A DNA stretch of 20,961 bases, from the IMG/VR virus record IMGVR_UViG_3300030107_002663, positions 1 through 20,961 of that record. One strand, 5' to 3'. Every line of letters starts with the position of its first letter. Positions within the stretch are counted from its first letter, which is position 1. Source of the DNA: a virus. This document shows positions 9,193 through 17,627 of this stretch, one piece after another. Both the position numbers and the translations under genes were made by a program. Under the pieces are notes generated by a model. The model saw only the letters and a program-made list of their open reading frames with translations. It made no database searches and had not been told where the DNA came from.

Positions 9193-12100
9193 ATGGCAAA
9201 TAGAATTCAATTAAGACGAGGTGGTGCCCAGGAATGGGCTAACTCAAACCCAACCCTAGCACAGGGCGAACTTGGGATAGAATTAGATACTGGACGATTT
9301 AAAATTGGAGATGGCGTTTCAGCGTGGAACTCTTTGATATATTCACGTCCTGTTGAATCAACATCTAATACTGCAAATACTTTAGTACAGAGAGACGCAG
9401 ACGGTAATTTTGCTGCAGGTACTATTACAGCAACATTAATTGGTAACTCTTCAACTGCTGCACGACTTGCTTCTACACGTCAAATACAGTTATCTGATGA
9501 TATACAAGGATCAGGTGTATTTGATGGATCTGCCAACTTAACTCTTCAAACATCATTACAATTAATTTCCACTTTACCACATTATGATGGTACTGCATCT
9601 TCAACAGGGACATATACAAAACTAACAGTTGATGCAAAAGGTAGAATTACAAATGCTTCTAACCCAACAACTCTTGCTGCTTATGGTCTAGATGGAACTG
9701 TAGAAGGATCTTCAGCACAACCATATGATTTAGATTTAGTTGCAGTTGCTGGACTTACTACTACTGGTATATTATCCAGAGTTAGTGGTGGAAGTATGGC
9801 AACCAGAACTGTTACTGGTACTGCCACAAGAATTGGTGTTACTAATGGTGACGGTGTATCTGGAAACCCAACGTTAGATCTTATTACAACTGCTGTTACT
9901 GCTGCTGAATACAACGGAGCATCACTAACATCAGTTGCTGGATCAGAAACTGTTAACGCAACAAACTATACCGTTGATGGATATGGTAGACTAACTGCAT
10001 CAGCAACGTTGCCAATTGCAACTGCTACAGAAGGTACTACAGCAGCAGCATATAATAATGGATCGACCTATTCCCGTGGTGATAAAATCACTAATGCATC
10101 GAAACTTTACGAAGCCATCGCAGGAATTAGTGCAGGAGCTGGTGCTCCTACTCATTCAGATACTTCGGATGCTGGATCGTGGAGACATCTTGGTGCGAGT
10201 GCAACACCGCAGAAAGGTCTCGCTTCCTTTAGTCAAGAAGATTTCGATGTATCTGCAGCAGGTCACGTTACTTTCGCTACTGCTGGTATTGACAATTCTC
10301 AACTTCAAAACAGTAGAATTTCCTTTGCTGACGGTAACGCAAAAGAAGACTTCGACCTTGACCAAGAACTAACTTCTACTACAGGATATCGTGGATTCAA
10401 TAAACTCAACTATATCAAGATTAATGATACAAGTGGCAATCTACTGTTTGGTGCAAATAATACGGGTGATGGTAGTGCTGGAGAGGTTGACATCAACGTC
10501 CGCACCTATATCAGTGATCCTGACATTACCCTCGACGGAGGGGTTGCACAAACTCTAGACAAGACTGGAGATGGTAATTTAACATTCCAGACTACACAGG
10601 ACTCATCTTCTGCTAGAACATTAAGTATTTTAGCAACTAATGCTGGTACTGGTGCTAGTGGTGTTGTAGTAACTGCAGAAAATACAGTTACAATTACTGC
10701 ATCAGATGCTGCTGGTAAAGTACAAGTAGAAGACATGTACTTCCAAGGGGATTACATTGCTTCCTCTGCTGCTACCATGATCCTAGATCCTGGTGATGAT
10801 AGAGCAGTAAGTGGTAAAGTTCAGATAATGGGGGATTTACAAGTTGATGGAACGACTACAACAATTAATTCGTCAGTCACTACTCTGGATGACCCTATCA
10901 TCACTCTTGGTGGTGATACTGCTCCAGGCTCGGATGACAACAAGGATCGAGGAGTTGAATTCAGATATTACGACGCATCAGCAAAAGTTGGATTCTTTGG
11001 TTACGATGATTCGGCCGCTGATCTTGGAGGACATACAGGAACATTTACATTCCTCTACGATGCCACAAATACCTCAGAGGTATTCTCTGGAACAGATGCA
11101 GGGATCGTCGCTGGTAACTTAAAACTAACAACTAATACTAACTCAACATCTAATACTACTGGAGACTTAGTGGTCGCAGGTGGTGTTGGAATTGGTGATG
11201 ATGTTAATATCGGTGGTTCTGTAGATATTGATACTAACTTAGGTGTTACAGGTACATCACTCTTTACTGACGAAGTAGTAATTAAAGGTGCATCTAAGAA
11301 TTTCATACTTAAGGATGGTAGTAACAACGCTAAGATTACTGCTGTAACTACATCTGGTAACCTAACAATGGCAGGAATTCTTGCTGTTACAGGTAACGTT
11401 GATGTTAATAGTAACAAGTTTAATATCACAGCAGCATCTGGTAATACTGCTATTGCTGGTACTTTAGATGTATCTGATGCTACTACTATCAAGGCAGATA
11501 ACAAGTTCTTTAAAATACAGACTGCTAATGGAACAGATAAGTTTACAGTTGATACAGATAATGGTAATCTAGATTCTGCTGGTAGTGCAAATATTGCAGG
11601 ACTTGTTTATCTTGAAAGTACAGATGCTCCTGATATTTTATCTGGTGCTCCTCACTCAATTCAGAATAGTGACTATGGTGCATTAAGAGTAGATGGTGGT
11701 GGATACTTTGATAAGGATGTATTGTTCAACGGTGACATTTATCTTAATGGTGACTTTAACCAGCAAGAAGATGCAACTGAGAACTACGGTTTAAGAAACT
11801 ATCTATCTGTCAGATATAAACTACGTGCTGGTTCTGTTGGTGCATACACTCCAAGTTATTCAAACCATAACACTTCTAACTTAAGAGTATTTGGTGGTGC
11901 TGGTGTTAATACAACACTACACGTTGGTGGTACAGGATCTGGAGAAGGATTATTTGTTGGTAAGAAAGTATCTGGAGACACAGTTAAGTTTAGTGTTCTG
12001 GGTGCTACAGGTAATACAGATATTCAAGGTACACTTGATGTTGCTGGCAATTCAGAATTTAATGGAACTGTAGATGTTGATGGTAACTTTGCAGTTCGTA

Positions 12101-15100
12101 ATAGTACAACAGATAAGTTTACTGTTGCTTCTTCTACTGGTAATGCAGTTGGTGAAGGAGATCTAAACATTAAGGGTGCAGTTGATTTTGACACTACACT
12201 TAATGTAGATGGTACTGCAACTATTCAAGATGATCTTATTGTCAAGTCTGACAACAAGATGTTCAAGGTTCAGAATGCATCTGCAGCAGATAAGTTTACA
12301 GTTGATACTGATAACGGTAATACTGTAATCTCAGGAACTTTACAAGTTGATGGTCAGATTAACGTTAATGATTCTCTAGTAATCGATGAGGCAAACGAAG
12401 TATTCTCTGTACAAAACGGTTCTGCAGTTGCGAAGTTTGAGGTTGATACAGATAATGGTAATACCAATATAATTGGTACATTAACCGTTGGTGATGCTAC
12501 ACAGATTAACGATACATTCGGAACATCTGGTGTTAATACATTTACTAACAACACAGAACAAACTTTATCAGGATCATACGCTGCTGATGGTTCTGCAAGA
12601 TACTCTGGTGGTATAGGTTTAGCTAAGAACTTAGCAGTTGGTGGCGGGGCAAGGGTCTATGGTAATACAGAATTAACTGGTACTTTAGATCTTAATAACG
12701 ATGCTGATATTTCAGGTAATTTAGTTGTAAGTAATACACAAGAGGCAACATCACTTGCTGATGGCACAGTTGCTCTTCAAGTTGCTGGTGGTGCCACAAT
12801 TGATAAGAACACTTATGTTGGTGGAAACTTTGTAGTTTATGATGCAGGTAATACACGAGCAGCATTCACCGTAACTAATTCTAGTGGTGATGCAGAGTTA
12901 CATAATAATCTTACAGTTGGAGGTAACTTAATAGTAAATGGATCAACAACTACAGTCAATAGCACGGTCACAACTCTCGATGACCCTATTATTACTCTGG
13001 GTGGTGACACAGCACCAGGCTCTGATGATGCTAAGGATAGGGGTGTTGAGTTCCGTTACTACGACGGCTCTGCTAAAATCGGATTCTTTGGTTTCGACAG
13101 ATCCTCCCAAGAATTCGCATTCCTAACAACTGTTACCAATACATCAGAGGTAATGGCAGGAACAGATGGTGCTCTTAGAGTTGGATCTGTTCATGTAACT
13201 GGTGCTGGTACTGCAGTTGATATAGACAATAATTTAAATGTAGATGGTACTGCTACAGTTGATGGTCAAATAATTTCAAATCTTGCTTCAGGTACTGCTC
13301 CATTCTCTATTGCGTCAAATACTAAAGTTTCAAACCTGAACGTTGACTTGCTGGATGGCATGACAACTGCAAGTTCTAATACAGTATCTACAGTTGTTAA
13401 TCGTGATGCATCTGGTGACTTTGCTGCTAATCAAATTACTGCTGCTTCTTCTGCAGGTGCTGGTGCTGGATTCTTAGGTAATGCATCTTCTGCTGATATA
13501 TGGAAGACTGCTAGAACATTAACAATTGATGGTGTTGTAGATGGTAGTGTATCTATTGATGGTAGTGCTGCTGTTACTCTTACAACTACTTACAACGATG
13601 CAGATATAACTGCTTTAGCAGCGATGTCTGGTACAGGATATGTTGTAAGAACTGCTGCAAACACTTATGCACAAAGAACACTTGCTGTAACAGCATCATC
13701 TGGTATTACATTAACTAATGCTGATGGTGTATCAGGTAACACAACAATTAACGTTGCTTCTTCAGATACAAACGCTGCTAACAACTTAGTCTTACGTGAT
13801 GCATCTGGTAACTTTGCTGCTGGTACAATTACTGCAGATTTAACAGGTACTGCTTCTATAGCAACAACTGTAACTGTAGCTGATGAGTCAGCAGATACTT
13901 CATGTAATGTTCTCTTTACAACTGATGCTACTGGTAATCTTGCACCGAAGAGTGGAACAAATCTAACATTCAATTCTTCTACTGGAGTACTTACTGCTAC
14001 TGGATTCTCTGGTCCTATAACTGGTGAAGTTACAGGAAATGCCTCTACTGCTACTGCCCTTGCAACAGCAAGAGATATCGGTGGGGTATCATTTGATGGT
14101 ACTGCTGCAATCAACCTACCAGGCGTTAATACAGCAGGTAATCAGGATACATCTGGTACTGCTGCACTTGCTACAGAATTTACAACTAGTGCTAACAACT
14201 CAACAGATGAAACTGTTTACCCAGTATTTGTTGATGGTGCTACAGGAGCACAAGGAGCAGAAACTGACACAGGATTAACATATAATCCAAGTTCAGGAGA
14301 ACTAACCTCTACTCAGTTTACAGGTGCTTTATCTGGTAATGCCTCTACAGCAACTACTGCTGCTGCATTAACAACAGCAAGAACTATCGGTGGCACATCC
14401 TTTGACGGATCTGCTGACATCGCTGTAGGACTTGCAGGAACTGCTACTGCTTTAGCAACTGCTAGAAATATTGGTGGAACATCATTTGATGGTACTGCTG
14501 ACATTACTCCAGCAACTGCTACTCAAGCAGCAAACCTAACCAATCATAATACTGGTGGACTATCAGAAGGTACAAATCTTTACTATACGGAAGCAAGAGT
14601 TCAGGCAAAACTTGATAATGCATACGCTCAACTTACAGCGATGCTCAACAACCTTGCAACTTCAACTACATTAACACTTAATTTATCTGGTGATCCTACT
14701 CCAGGTGTCGTTGTTACTCTCGGAGCAATTACTGCTAGTGGTCTTGGGGGATTTACTGGAGCAACTAACGTTGCCACATCTGGTGGAACTGGATCTGCAT
14801 TAACAGTTGATACTACAGTTAATGCTGCTGGTGCTATTACTGCAATTGCTTTAAATACTGCTGGTGCTGACTATCTTGCAACTGATACTCTTACAATTAC
14901 TAACCCTAATCTTGGTGGTGTTTCTACTTTAAACTTGGGTACATTATCAGGTGGTACTGGATATGCTAACGGAACTGCAATAGCAACTTCTTCTAGCGGT
15001 TCAGGAACAGGTGCTACTGTTGACATCACTACTTCAAGTGGTGTTATTACAAACGTAACAGTTAATGCTGCTGGATCTGGATATGCTATCGGTGAAACCC

Positions 15101-15876
15101 TAACTATTACTAACGCTAACTCAAGTGGTATTAAGACCCTTGGTTCTATTAGTGCTGCTGGTACTGGATACTCTGCTGGATCTGCAATTGCAACAAGTGC
15201 TTCTGGATCTGGATCTAGTGCAACTGTTGATATAACAGTCGGTGCAAATGGTGCTGTTACTGGAGTTACTATTAATGATGACGGATCTGGTTATGCTGCA
15301 TCTGAAGTCTTGACTATCACTAACGCTAATGCCTCTGGTATTAATACCGTAGGTAACATCGGTGCTACTGACGCAGCAAGGGCTGAAGGTACATATAATA
15401 TCGGTGCTTCTGATTATATTTCTCAAGCATCTGGTCAAAATGCAACCTTTACTATTGTTGTTGATGCTAATGGTGCTGCTACAGTTACTGTTGTTAATGA
15501 TGGTGATACTTGGATTGCTAATGAAACAGTTACTGTTGCTGACGCACAACTTGGTGCAGGTGGCGGTGCTGCTCTCACCTTTGATGTCACAGCAATTCAT
15601 GGTAGCCTTGCTACTATTCCTGTTTCTGCTATTCATGGTAATGGAGCAACACTTAATACAGCAACAGTCTTTACTAATGCTACGTTCGCTCTATCTGATA
15701 TCACAACGATGGAAGTTGGTGCAACTGTAACAGGTGGAACCTCTGGTACAACTGGAGTTATTACTGCTCTTGGTGCTACTTCAGTCACCGTTGATAATGT
15801 TGATGGATTCTTCAAGGTTGGAGAAACTGTCGGTGCTAATGATGTAACTAACTTGACGATCTCCTCATTCGCTTAA
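9193..15876 (+). CDS. Giant repetitive tail fibre protein (2227 aa)
   Basis: Probable host-contacting fibre. The N-terminus (2-50: ANRIQLRRGGAQEWANSNP, GELGIELDTGRFKIGDG, AWNSLIY) matches the fibre-anchoring domain seen in the phage major tropism determinant N-terminal family and in many fibres. A carbohydrate-binding-like insert lies at 287-334 (YSRGDKI, KLYEA, APTH, SWRHLG). Two copies of a TLDDPIITLGGDTAPGSDD module start at 552 and 1249. Three FTVDTDNGN units lie between them. LATARxIGGxSFDG units, typical of long fibres, lie at 1617-1771. Four tandem beta repeats of about 70 residues lie at 1843-2135, and a GETV-type module ends the protein. I see no Peptidase_S74 intramolecular chaperone at the C-terminus, so trimer folding may need a separate chaperone. 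The gene has its own late promoter and terminator-bounded start. No SD is visible. Receptor specificity cannot be read from the sequence. Confidence 0.88.
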   Translation: MANRIQLRRGGAQEWANSNPTLAQGELGIELDTGRFKIGDGVSAWNSLIYSRPVESTSNTANTLVQRDADGNFAAGTITATLIGNSSTAARLASTRQIQLSDDIQGSGVFDGSANLTLQTSLQLISTLPHYDGTASSTGTYTKLTVDAKGRITNASNPTTLAAYGLDGTVEGSSAQPYDLDLVAVAGLTTTGILSRVSGGSMATRTVTGTATRIGVTNGDGVSGNPTLDLITTAVTAAEYNGASLTSVAGSETVNATNYTVDGYGRLTASATLPIATATEGTTAAAYNNGSTYSRGDKITNASKLYEAIAGISAGAGAPTHSDTSDAGSWRHLGASATPQKGLASFSQEDFDVSAAGHVTFATAGIDNSQLQNSRISFADGNAKEDFDLDQELTSTTGYRGFNKLNYIKINDTSGNLLFGANNTGDGSAGEVDINVRTYISDPDITLDGGVAQTLDKTGDGNLTFQTTQDSSSARTLSILATNAGTGASGVVVTAENTVTITASDAAGKVQVEDMYFQGDYIASSAATMILDPGDDRAVSGKVQIMGDLQVDGTTTTINSSVTTLDDPIITLGGDTAPGSDDNKDRGVEFRYYDASAKVGFFGYDDSAADLGGHTGTFTFLYDATNTSEVFSGTDAGIVAGNLKLTTNTNSTSNTTGDLVVAGGVGIGDDVNIGGSVDIDTNLGVTGTSLFTDEVVIKGASKNFILKDGSNNAKITAVTTSGNLTMAGILAVTGNVDVNSNKFNITAASGNTAIAGTLDVSDATTIKADNKFFKIQTANGTDKFTVDTDNGNLDSAGSANIAGLVYLESTDAPDILSGAPHSIQNSDYGALRVDGGGYFDKDVLFNGDIYLNGDFNQQEDATENYGLRNYLSVRYKLRAGSVGAYTPSYSNHNTSNLRVFGGAGVNTTLHVGGTGSGEGLFVGKKVSGDTVKFSVLGATGNTDIQGTLDVAGNSEFNGTVDVDGNFAVRNSTTDKFTVASSTGNAVGEGDLNIKGAVDFDTTLNVDGTATIQDDLIVKSDNKMFKVQNASAADKFTVDTDNGNTVISGTLQVDGQINVNDSLVIDEANEVFSVQNGSAVAKFEVDTDNGNTNIIGTLTVGDATQINDTFGTSGVNTFTNNTEQTLSGSYAADGSARYSGGIGLAKNLAVGGGARVYGNTELTGTLDLNNDADISGNLVVSNTQEATSLADGTVALQVAGGATIDKNTYVGGNFVVYDAGNTRAAFTVTNSSGDAELHNNLTVGGNLIVNGSTTTVNSTVTTLDDPIITLGGDTAPGSDDAKDRGVEFRYYDGSAKIGFFGFDRSSQEFAFLTTVTNTSEVMAGTDGALRVGSVHVTGAGTAVDIDNNLNVDGTATVDGQIISNLASGTAPFSIASNTKVSNLNVDLLDGMTTASSNTVSTVVNRDASGDFAANQITAASSAGAGAGFLGNASSADIWKTARTLTIDGVVDGSVSIDGSAAVTLTTTYNDADITALAAMSGTGYVVRTAANTYAQRTLAVTASSGITLTNADGVSGNTTINVASSDTNAANNLVLRDASGNFAAGTITADLTGTASIATTVTVADESADTSCNVLFTTDATGNLAPKSGTNLTFNSSTGVLTATGFSGPITGEVTGNASTATALATARDIGGVSFDGTAAINLPGVNTAGNQDTSGTAALATEFTTSANNSTDETVYPVFVDGATGAQGAETDTGLTYNPSSGELTSTQFTGALSGNASTATTAAALTTARTIGGTSFDGSADIAVGLAGTATALATARNIGGTSFDGTADITPATATQAANLTNHNTGGLSEGTNLYYTEARVQAKLDNAYAQLTAMLNNLATSTTLTLNLSGDPTPGVVVTLGAITASGLGGFTGATNVATSGGTGSALTVDTTVNAAGAITAIALNTAGADYLATDTLTITNPNLGGVSTLNLGTLSGGTGYANGTAIATSSSGSGTGATVDITTSSGVITNVTVNAAGSGYAIGETLTITNANSSGIKTLGSISAAGTGYSAGSAIATSASGSGSSATVDITVGANGAVTGVTINDDGSGYAASEVLTITNANASGINTVGNIGATDAARAEGTYNIGASDYISQASGQNATFTIVVDANGAATVTVVNDGDTWIANETVTVADAQLGAGGGAALTFDVTAIHGSLATIPVSAIHGNGATLNTATVFTNATFALSDITTMEVGATVTGGTSGTTGVITALGATSVTVDNVDGFFKVGETVGANDVTNLTISSFA
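10051..10194 (+). other. CBM5/12-like insert in the fibre
   Basis: Residues 287-334 follow the pattern Y..GD.I...KLYEA....G..APTH......W..LG. This is the spacing of small chitin/carbohydrate-binding modules of the CBM5/12 type and of similar PTH-containing inserts in other phage fibres. The aromatic residues Tyr293, Tyr306 and Trp330 sit where sugar-stacking residues would. It is a pattern match only. Confidence 0.5.
10846..11007 (+). repeat. Fibre module TLDDPIITLGGD, copy 1
   Basis: 54 residues (552-605), 46 of 54 identical by hand count to copy 2 at 12937-13098. Similarity continues weakly to the TNTSEV..GTD motif ending near 11103, with extra residues in this copy (DLGGHTGTF). The codons differ widely between copies at third positions, so the duplication is old. 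Confidence 0.9.
11536..12462 (+). repeat. Interspersed FTVDTDNGN fibre repeats
   Basis: Three near-identical short units at 11536-11568, 12289-12321 and 12433-12462 encode KF(T/E)VDTDNGN. Each is preceded by FKI/FKV/FSVQN.. and followed by a GTL.V.. strand. A weaker unit, DKFTVASSTGN, lies near 12113-12145. Repeating strand-turn-strand units of this kind fit an extended trimeric beta fibre shaft. Confidence 0.85.
12937..13098 (+). repeat. Fibre module TLDDPIITLGGD, copy 2
   Basis: Residues 1249-1302, the second copy of the module at 10846-11007. It keeps TLDDPIITLGGDTAPGSDD, KDRGVEFRYYD and GFFGFD, and ends with TNTSEVMAGTDG near 13167. Differences are conservative (I/V, S/T, Y/F), which indicates purifying selection on the fold. 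Confidence 0.9.
14041..14505 (+). repeat. LATARxIGGxSFDG fibre repeats
   Basis: Three units begin at about 14041, 14341 and 14440 and encode ALATARDIGGVSFDG, ALTTARTIGGTSFDG and ALATARNIGGTSFDG, each followed by .A.I. Looser relatives are at about 9439-9550 and 13470-13580. This is a well-known motif of long side tail fibres. Confidence 0.9.
14719..15597 (+). repeat. Four tandem ~70-aa beta repeats in the fibre C-terminus
   Basis: Units start at 14719, 14935, 15139 and 15349, so the periods are 216, 204 and 210 nt; the fourth runs to about 15597. Each has a Gly-rich start (GGTGY, AAGTGY), an AIATS.SGSG strand, a GAVT/GVIT turn, a GSGY motif and a LTITNAN end. Units 2 and 3 are most alike, and unit 4 is the most diverged. 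Confidence 0.85.
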
Positions 15877-15881
15877 AATAA

Positions 15882-16688
15882 ATGTCTGCTACAAGACCCG
15901 CAACTAAAACTGAATTAAAAGACTATGCTCTTCGCAGGTTAGGATATCCTACGGTAGATATCAACGTTGCTACTGAACAACTAGATGATCTAGTTGAAGA
16001 AGCAATAGATTATTATCAAGAATATCACTATAATGGAAGTTACAAAACTTTCATGAGAGTTGAAGTTACACAGGCTATGTTGGATTCGGGAAGAGGAACA
16101 ACTCAGATAGGTTCTAGTGCTTGGTATGGAACGGATAATTATATTGATACACCTCCAGGTGTGTTAAACATTAATCATGTTTACACAAACATAGGTGCCT
16201 CAAGAATGTCTAGTGGTAATATATTCAATATTAAATATCAACTTTTCTTAAATGATATCTATCATATGACACATGGAAATATTTTACATTATTTCCTCAC
16301 TTCACAATATCTTGAAACTTTAAACTGGATTACTAATTCTCAAGAAAATCGTAGAATTAAATGGAATGAATTGCAAGGTAGACTTTATATGGACTTTGAT
16401 TGGGATGATATGGAGGTAGGTGATTACATTATGGTTGATTGTAATATGCGTCAAGACCCAGAGACCTATACTTCCATGTATAATGATAACTGGATGAAGG
16501 ATTATGTGGAAGCATTATTCCAACAACAATGGGGTCGCAACCTAAGTAAGTATGATGGTATACAAATGTTAGGTGGAGTAACGCTTAATGGTCGTCAGAT
16601 ACTTGAAGATGGATCAACTTATAAACTTGATCTTGAAAAAGAACTTCGTGATCGTTATGAACTTCCACCTATGGACTTAGTGGGGTAA
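15882..16688 (+). CDS. 13: Neck protein gp13 (head completion)
   Basis: Homologue of T4 gp13, which with gp14 seals the portal after DNA packaging and forms the platform for tail joining. The N-terminal helix region has the typical form (TKTELKDYALRRLGYP at 9-23, INVATEQLDDLVEEAIDYYQ at 27-46, then EYHYNG). The middle is rich in aromatics (NILHYFLTSQYLETLNW). Length 268 aa against 309 in T4, as in other marine relatives. The ATG is 5 nt after the fibre stop (15876) with no visible SD, so translation is probably coupled or otherwise SD-independent. gp14 follows after 6 nt. An AAATAAAT string at the start codon is too close to the ATG to act as this gene's late promoter. Confidence 0.88.
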   Translation: MSATRPATKTELKDYALRRLGYPTVDINVATEQLDDLVEEAIDYYQEYHYNGSYKTFMRVEVTQAMLDSGRGTTQIGSSAWYGTDNYIDTPPGVLNINHVYTNIGASRMSSGNIFNIKYQLFLNDIYHMTHGNILHYFLTSQYLETLNWITNSQENRRIKWNELQGRLYMDFDWDDMEVGDYIMVDCNMRQDPETYTSMYNDNWMKDYVEALFQQQWGRNLSKYDGIQMLGGVTLNGRQILEDGSTYKLDLEKELRDRYELPPMDLVG

Positions 16689-16694
16689 TCACTA

Positions 16695-17627
16695 ATGGTT
16701 TACAGAAACACACCAGCTCAGGACTATGTACAATCAGACTATAGTAATGCTGCTAGACTAAATTTAAATGGATCTGCTCAAGAGCAGAAGTTCATGGAAA
16801 ACCTTATAGTGGAGAGTATTGAAATTTATGGACAAGACATTTATTATGTTCCTAGGACGATTGTCAACAAAGATACAGTCTTCGGGGAAGATTCTGACTC
16901 AACGTTTGATAGTGCGAGAGCAATCAGAGCCTACGTCAATAATGTCGAAGGATGGGAGGGACAAGGCGAACTACTTAGCAAATTTGGAGTACGCATCGAA
17001 GATAAAACGACGTTTATATTCTCCCGTGAAAAGTTTAAAGAAAAGGTTGACGACCTTGAAGTCCTTAATGTCGAAGGAAGACCTAATGAAGGGGATTTAA
17101 TTTATTTCCCTGTAACAAAACATTTATTTGAAATACAGTTTGTAGAAGTAGAACGTCCTTTCTATCAGTTAGGTAAAGGATATGTTTGGGAATGTCAATG
17201 TGAACTCTTCGAGTACAGCGATGAGGAGATTGATACTGGTATTGCTGAACTGGATGCTATCGAGACTGCCTTTGCTAATGCAATTACAGTTGGTCTCGTA
17301 GCAGGTGGTAGTGGAGACTTTACTGCTGGTGAGACAGTTACTGGAGGTAGTTCTAATGTAACTGCTGAGGTTAAGTCTTGGGATAGCTCCACAAGAACAC
17401 TTATTGTCCTTAATCGTTCTGGTACTTTCACTATACCAGAAACACTTACTGGAGGTACATCTAGTGCATCTTGGACAACTGCTACATATAATACGATAGA
17501 TAATAAAAATGCTGCTATCAGCATCGATCAAAACTACGAATTTGAAACAGCCGATAATGATATTATCGACTTCTCAGAAGCCAACCCATTTGGAAGTGTT
17601 GGAAGTTCAACTGATGTTACAATCTAA
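16695..17627 (+). CDS. 14: Neck protein gp14 with a C-terminal-half insert
   Basis: Homologue of T4 gp14, partner of gp13 in the neck. The signature region is at 33-74 (FMENLIVESIEIYGQDIYYV, then PRTIVNKDTVFGED), followed by a conserved beta part with REKFKEKVDDLEV, FPVTKHLFEIQFVE and GKGYVWECQCELFEYS (a typical gp14 segment). It is 310 aa against 256 in T4. The excess is explained by an insert at about 199-266 made of two GETVTG-type units (GDFTAGETVTGGSSNVTAEV and FTIPETLTGGTSSASW). After the insert the gp14 sequence resumes with NYEFETADNDIIDFSEANPF. The stop overlaps the ATG of gp15 by one base (TAATG). A GGGG stretch 9 nt before the ATG is a weak SD. Confidence 0.88.
   Translation: MVYRNTPAQDYVQSDYSNAARLNLNGSAQEQKFMENLIVESIEIYGQDIYYVPRTIVNKDTVFGEDSDSTFDSARAIRAYVNNVEGWEGQGELLSKFGVRIEDKTTFIFSREKFKEKVDDLEVLNVEGRPNEGDLIYFPVTKHLFEIQFVEVERPFYQLGKGYVWECQCELFEYSDEEIDTGIAELDAIETAFANAITVGLVAGGSGDFTAGETVTGGSSNVTAEVKSWDSSTRTLIVLNRSGTFTIPETLTGGTSSASWTTATYNTIDNKNAAISIDQNYEFETADNDIIDFSEANPFGSVGSSTDVTI
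17289..17492 (+). repeat. GETVTG-type module inserted in gp14
   Basis: About 68 residues, two units, absent from T4 gp14. The DNA 17316-17344 is 27/29 identical to 7139-7167 in the giant DUF4815-type gene (hand count). This points to exchange of DNA between the two genes, or from a shared source. Confidence 0.7.

Noticed and set aside
11055-11504. Antisense open frame of 149 codons inside the fibre gene
   Set aside because: A shadow of the fibre: GGT/GCT/ACT-rich repeats leave few stops on the other strand. No SD, no promoter, low-complexity product.
13665-14114. Second antisense open frame of 149 codons inside the fibre gene
   Set aside because: The same repeat-driven lack of stops; the product is Val/Ala/Ser-rich with no motif, and the sense strand is clearly coding.
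10846-15597. CRISPR array or DNA-level satellite in the repetitive region
   Set aside because: Repeats are protein repeats in one frame with unequal spacing and synonymous variation; there are no identical short repeats with unique spacers.
15121-15636. Antisense open frame of 171 codons over the tandem repeats
   Set aside because: Ser/Cys/Asn-rich low-complexity translation of the reverse of the Gly/Ala/Thr repeats; no start signal.
14041-15876. Diversity-generating retroelement target, prompted by the Mtd-like N-terminus of the fibre
   Set aside because: The N-terminal anchoring domain is common to many fibres; I see no C-type lectin end, no template repeat and no reverse transcriptase in the window.
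15874-15884. AAAATAAATG as a late promoter for gp13
   Set aside because: It differs from NATAAATA and overlaps the start codon, so a transcript from it would begin inside gp13.
17169-17531. Antisense open frames (two reading frames) over the gp14 insert
   Set aside because: Two overlapping antisense frames at once indicate biased codons, not genes; gp14 is well supported on the + strand.
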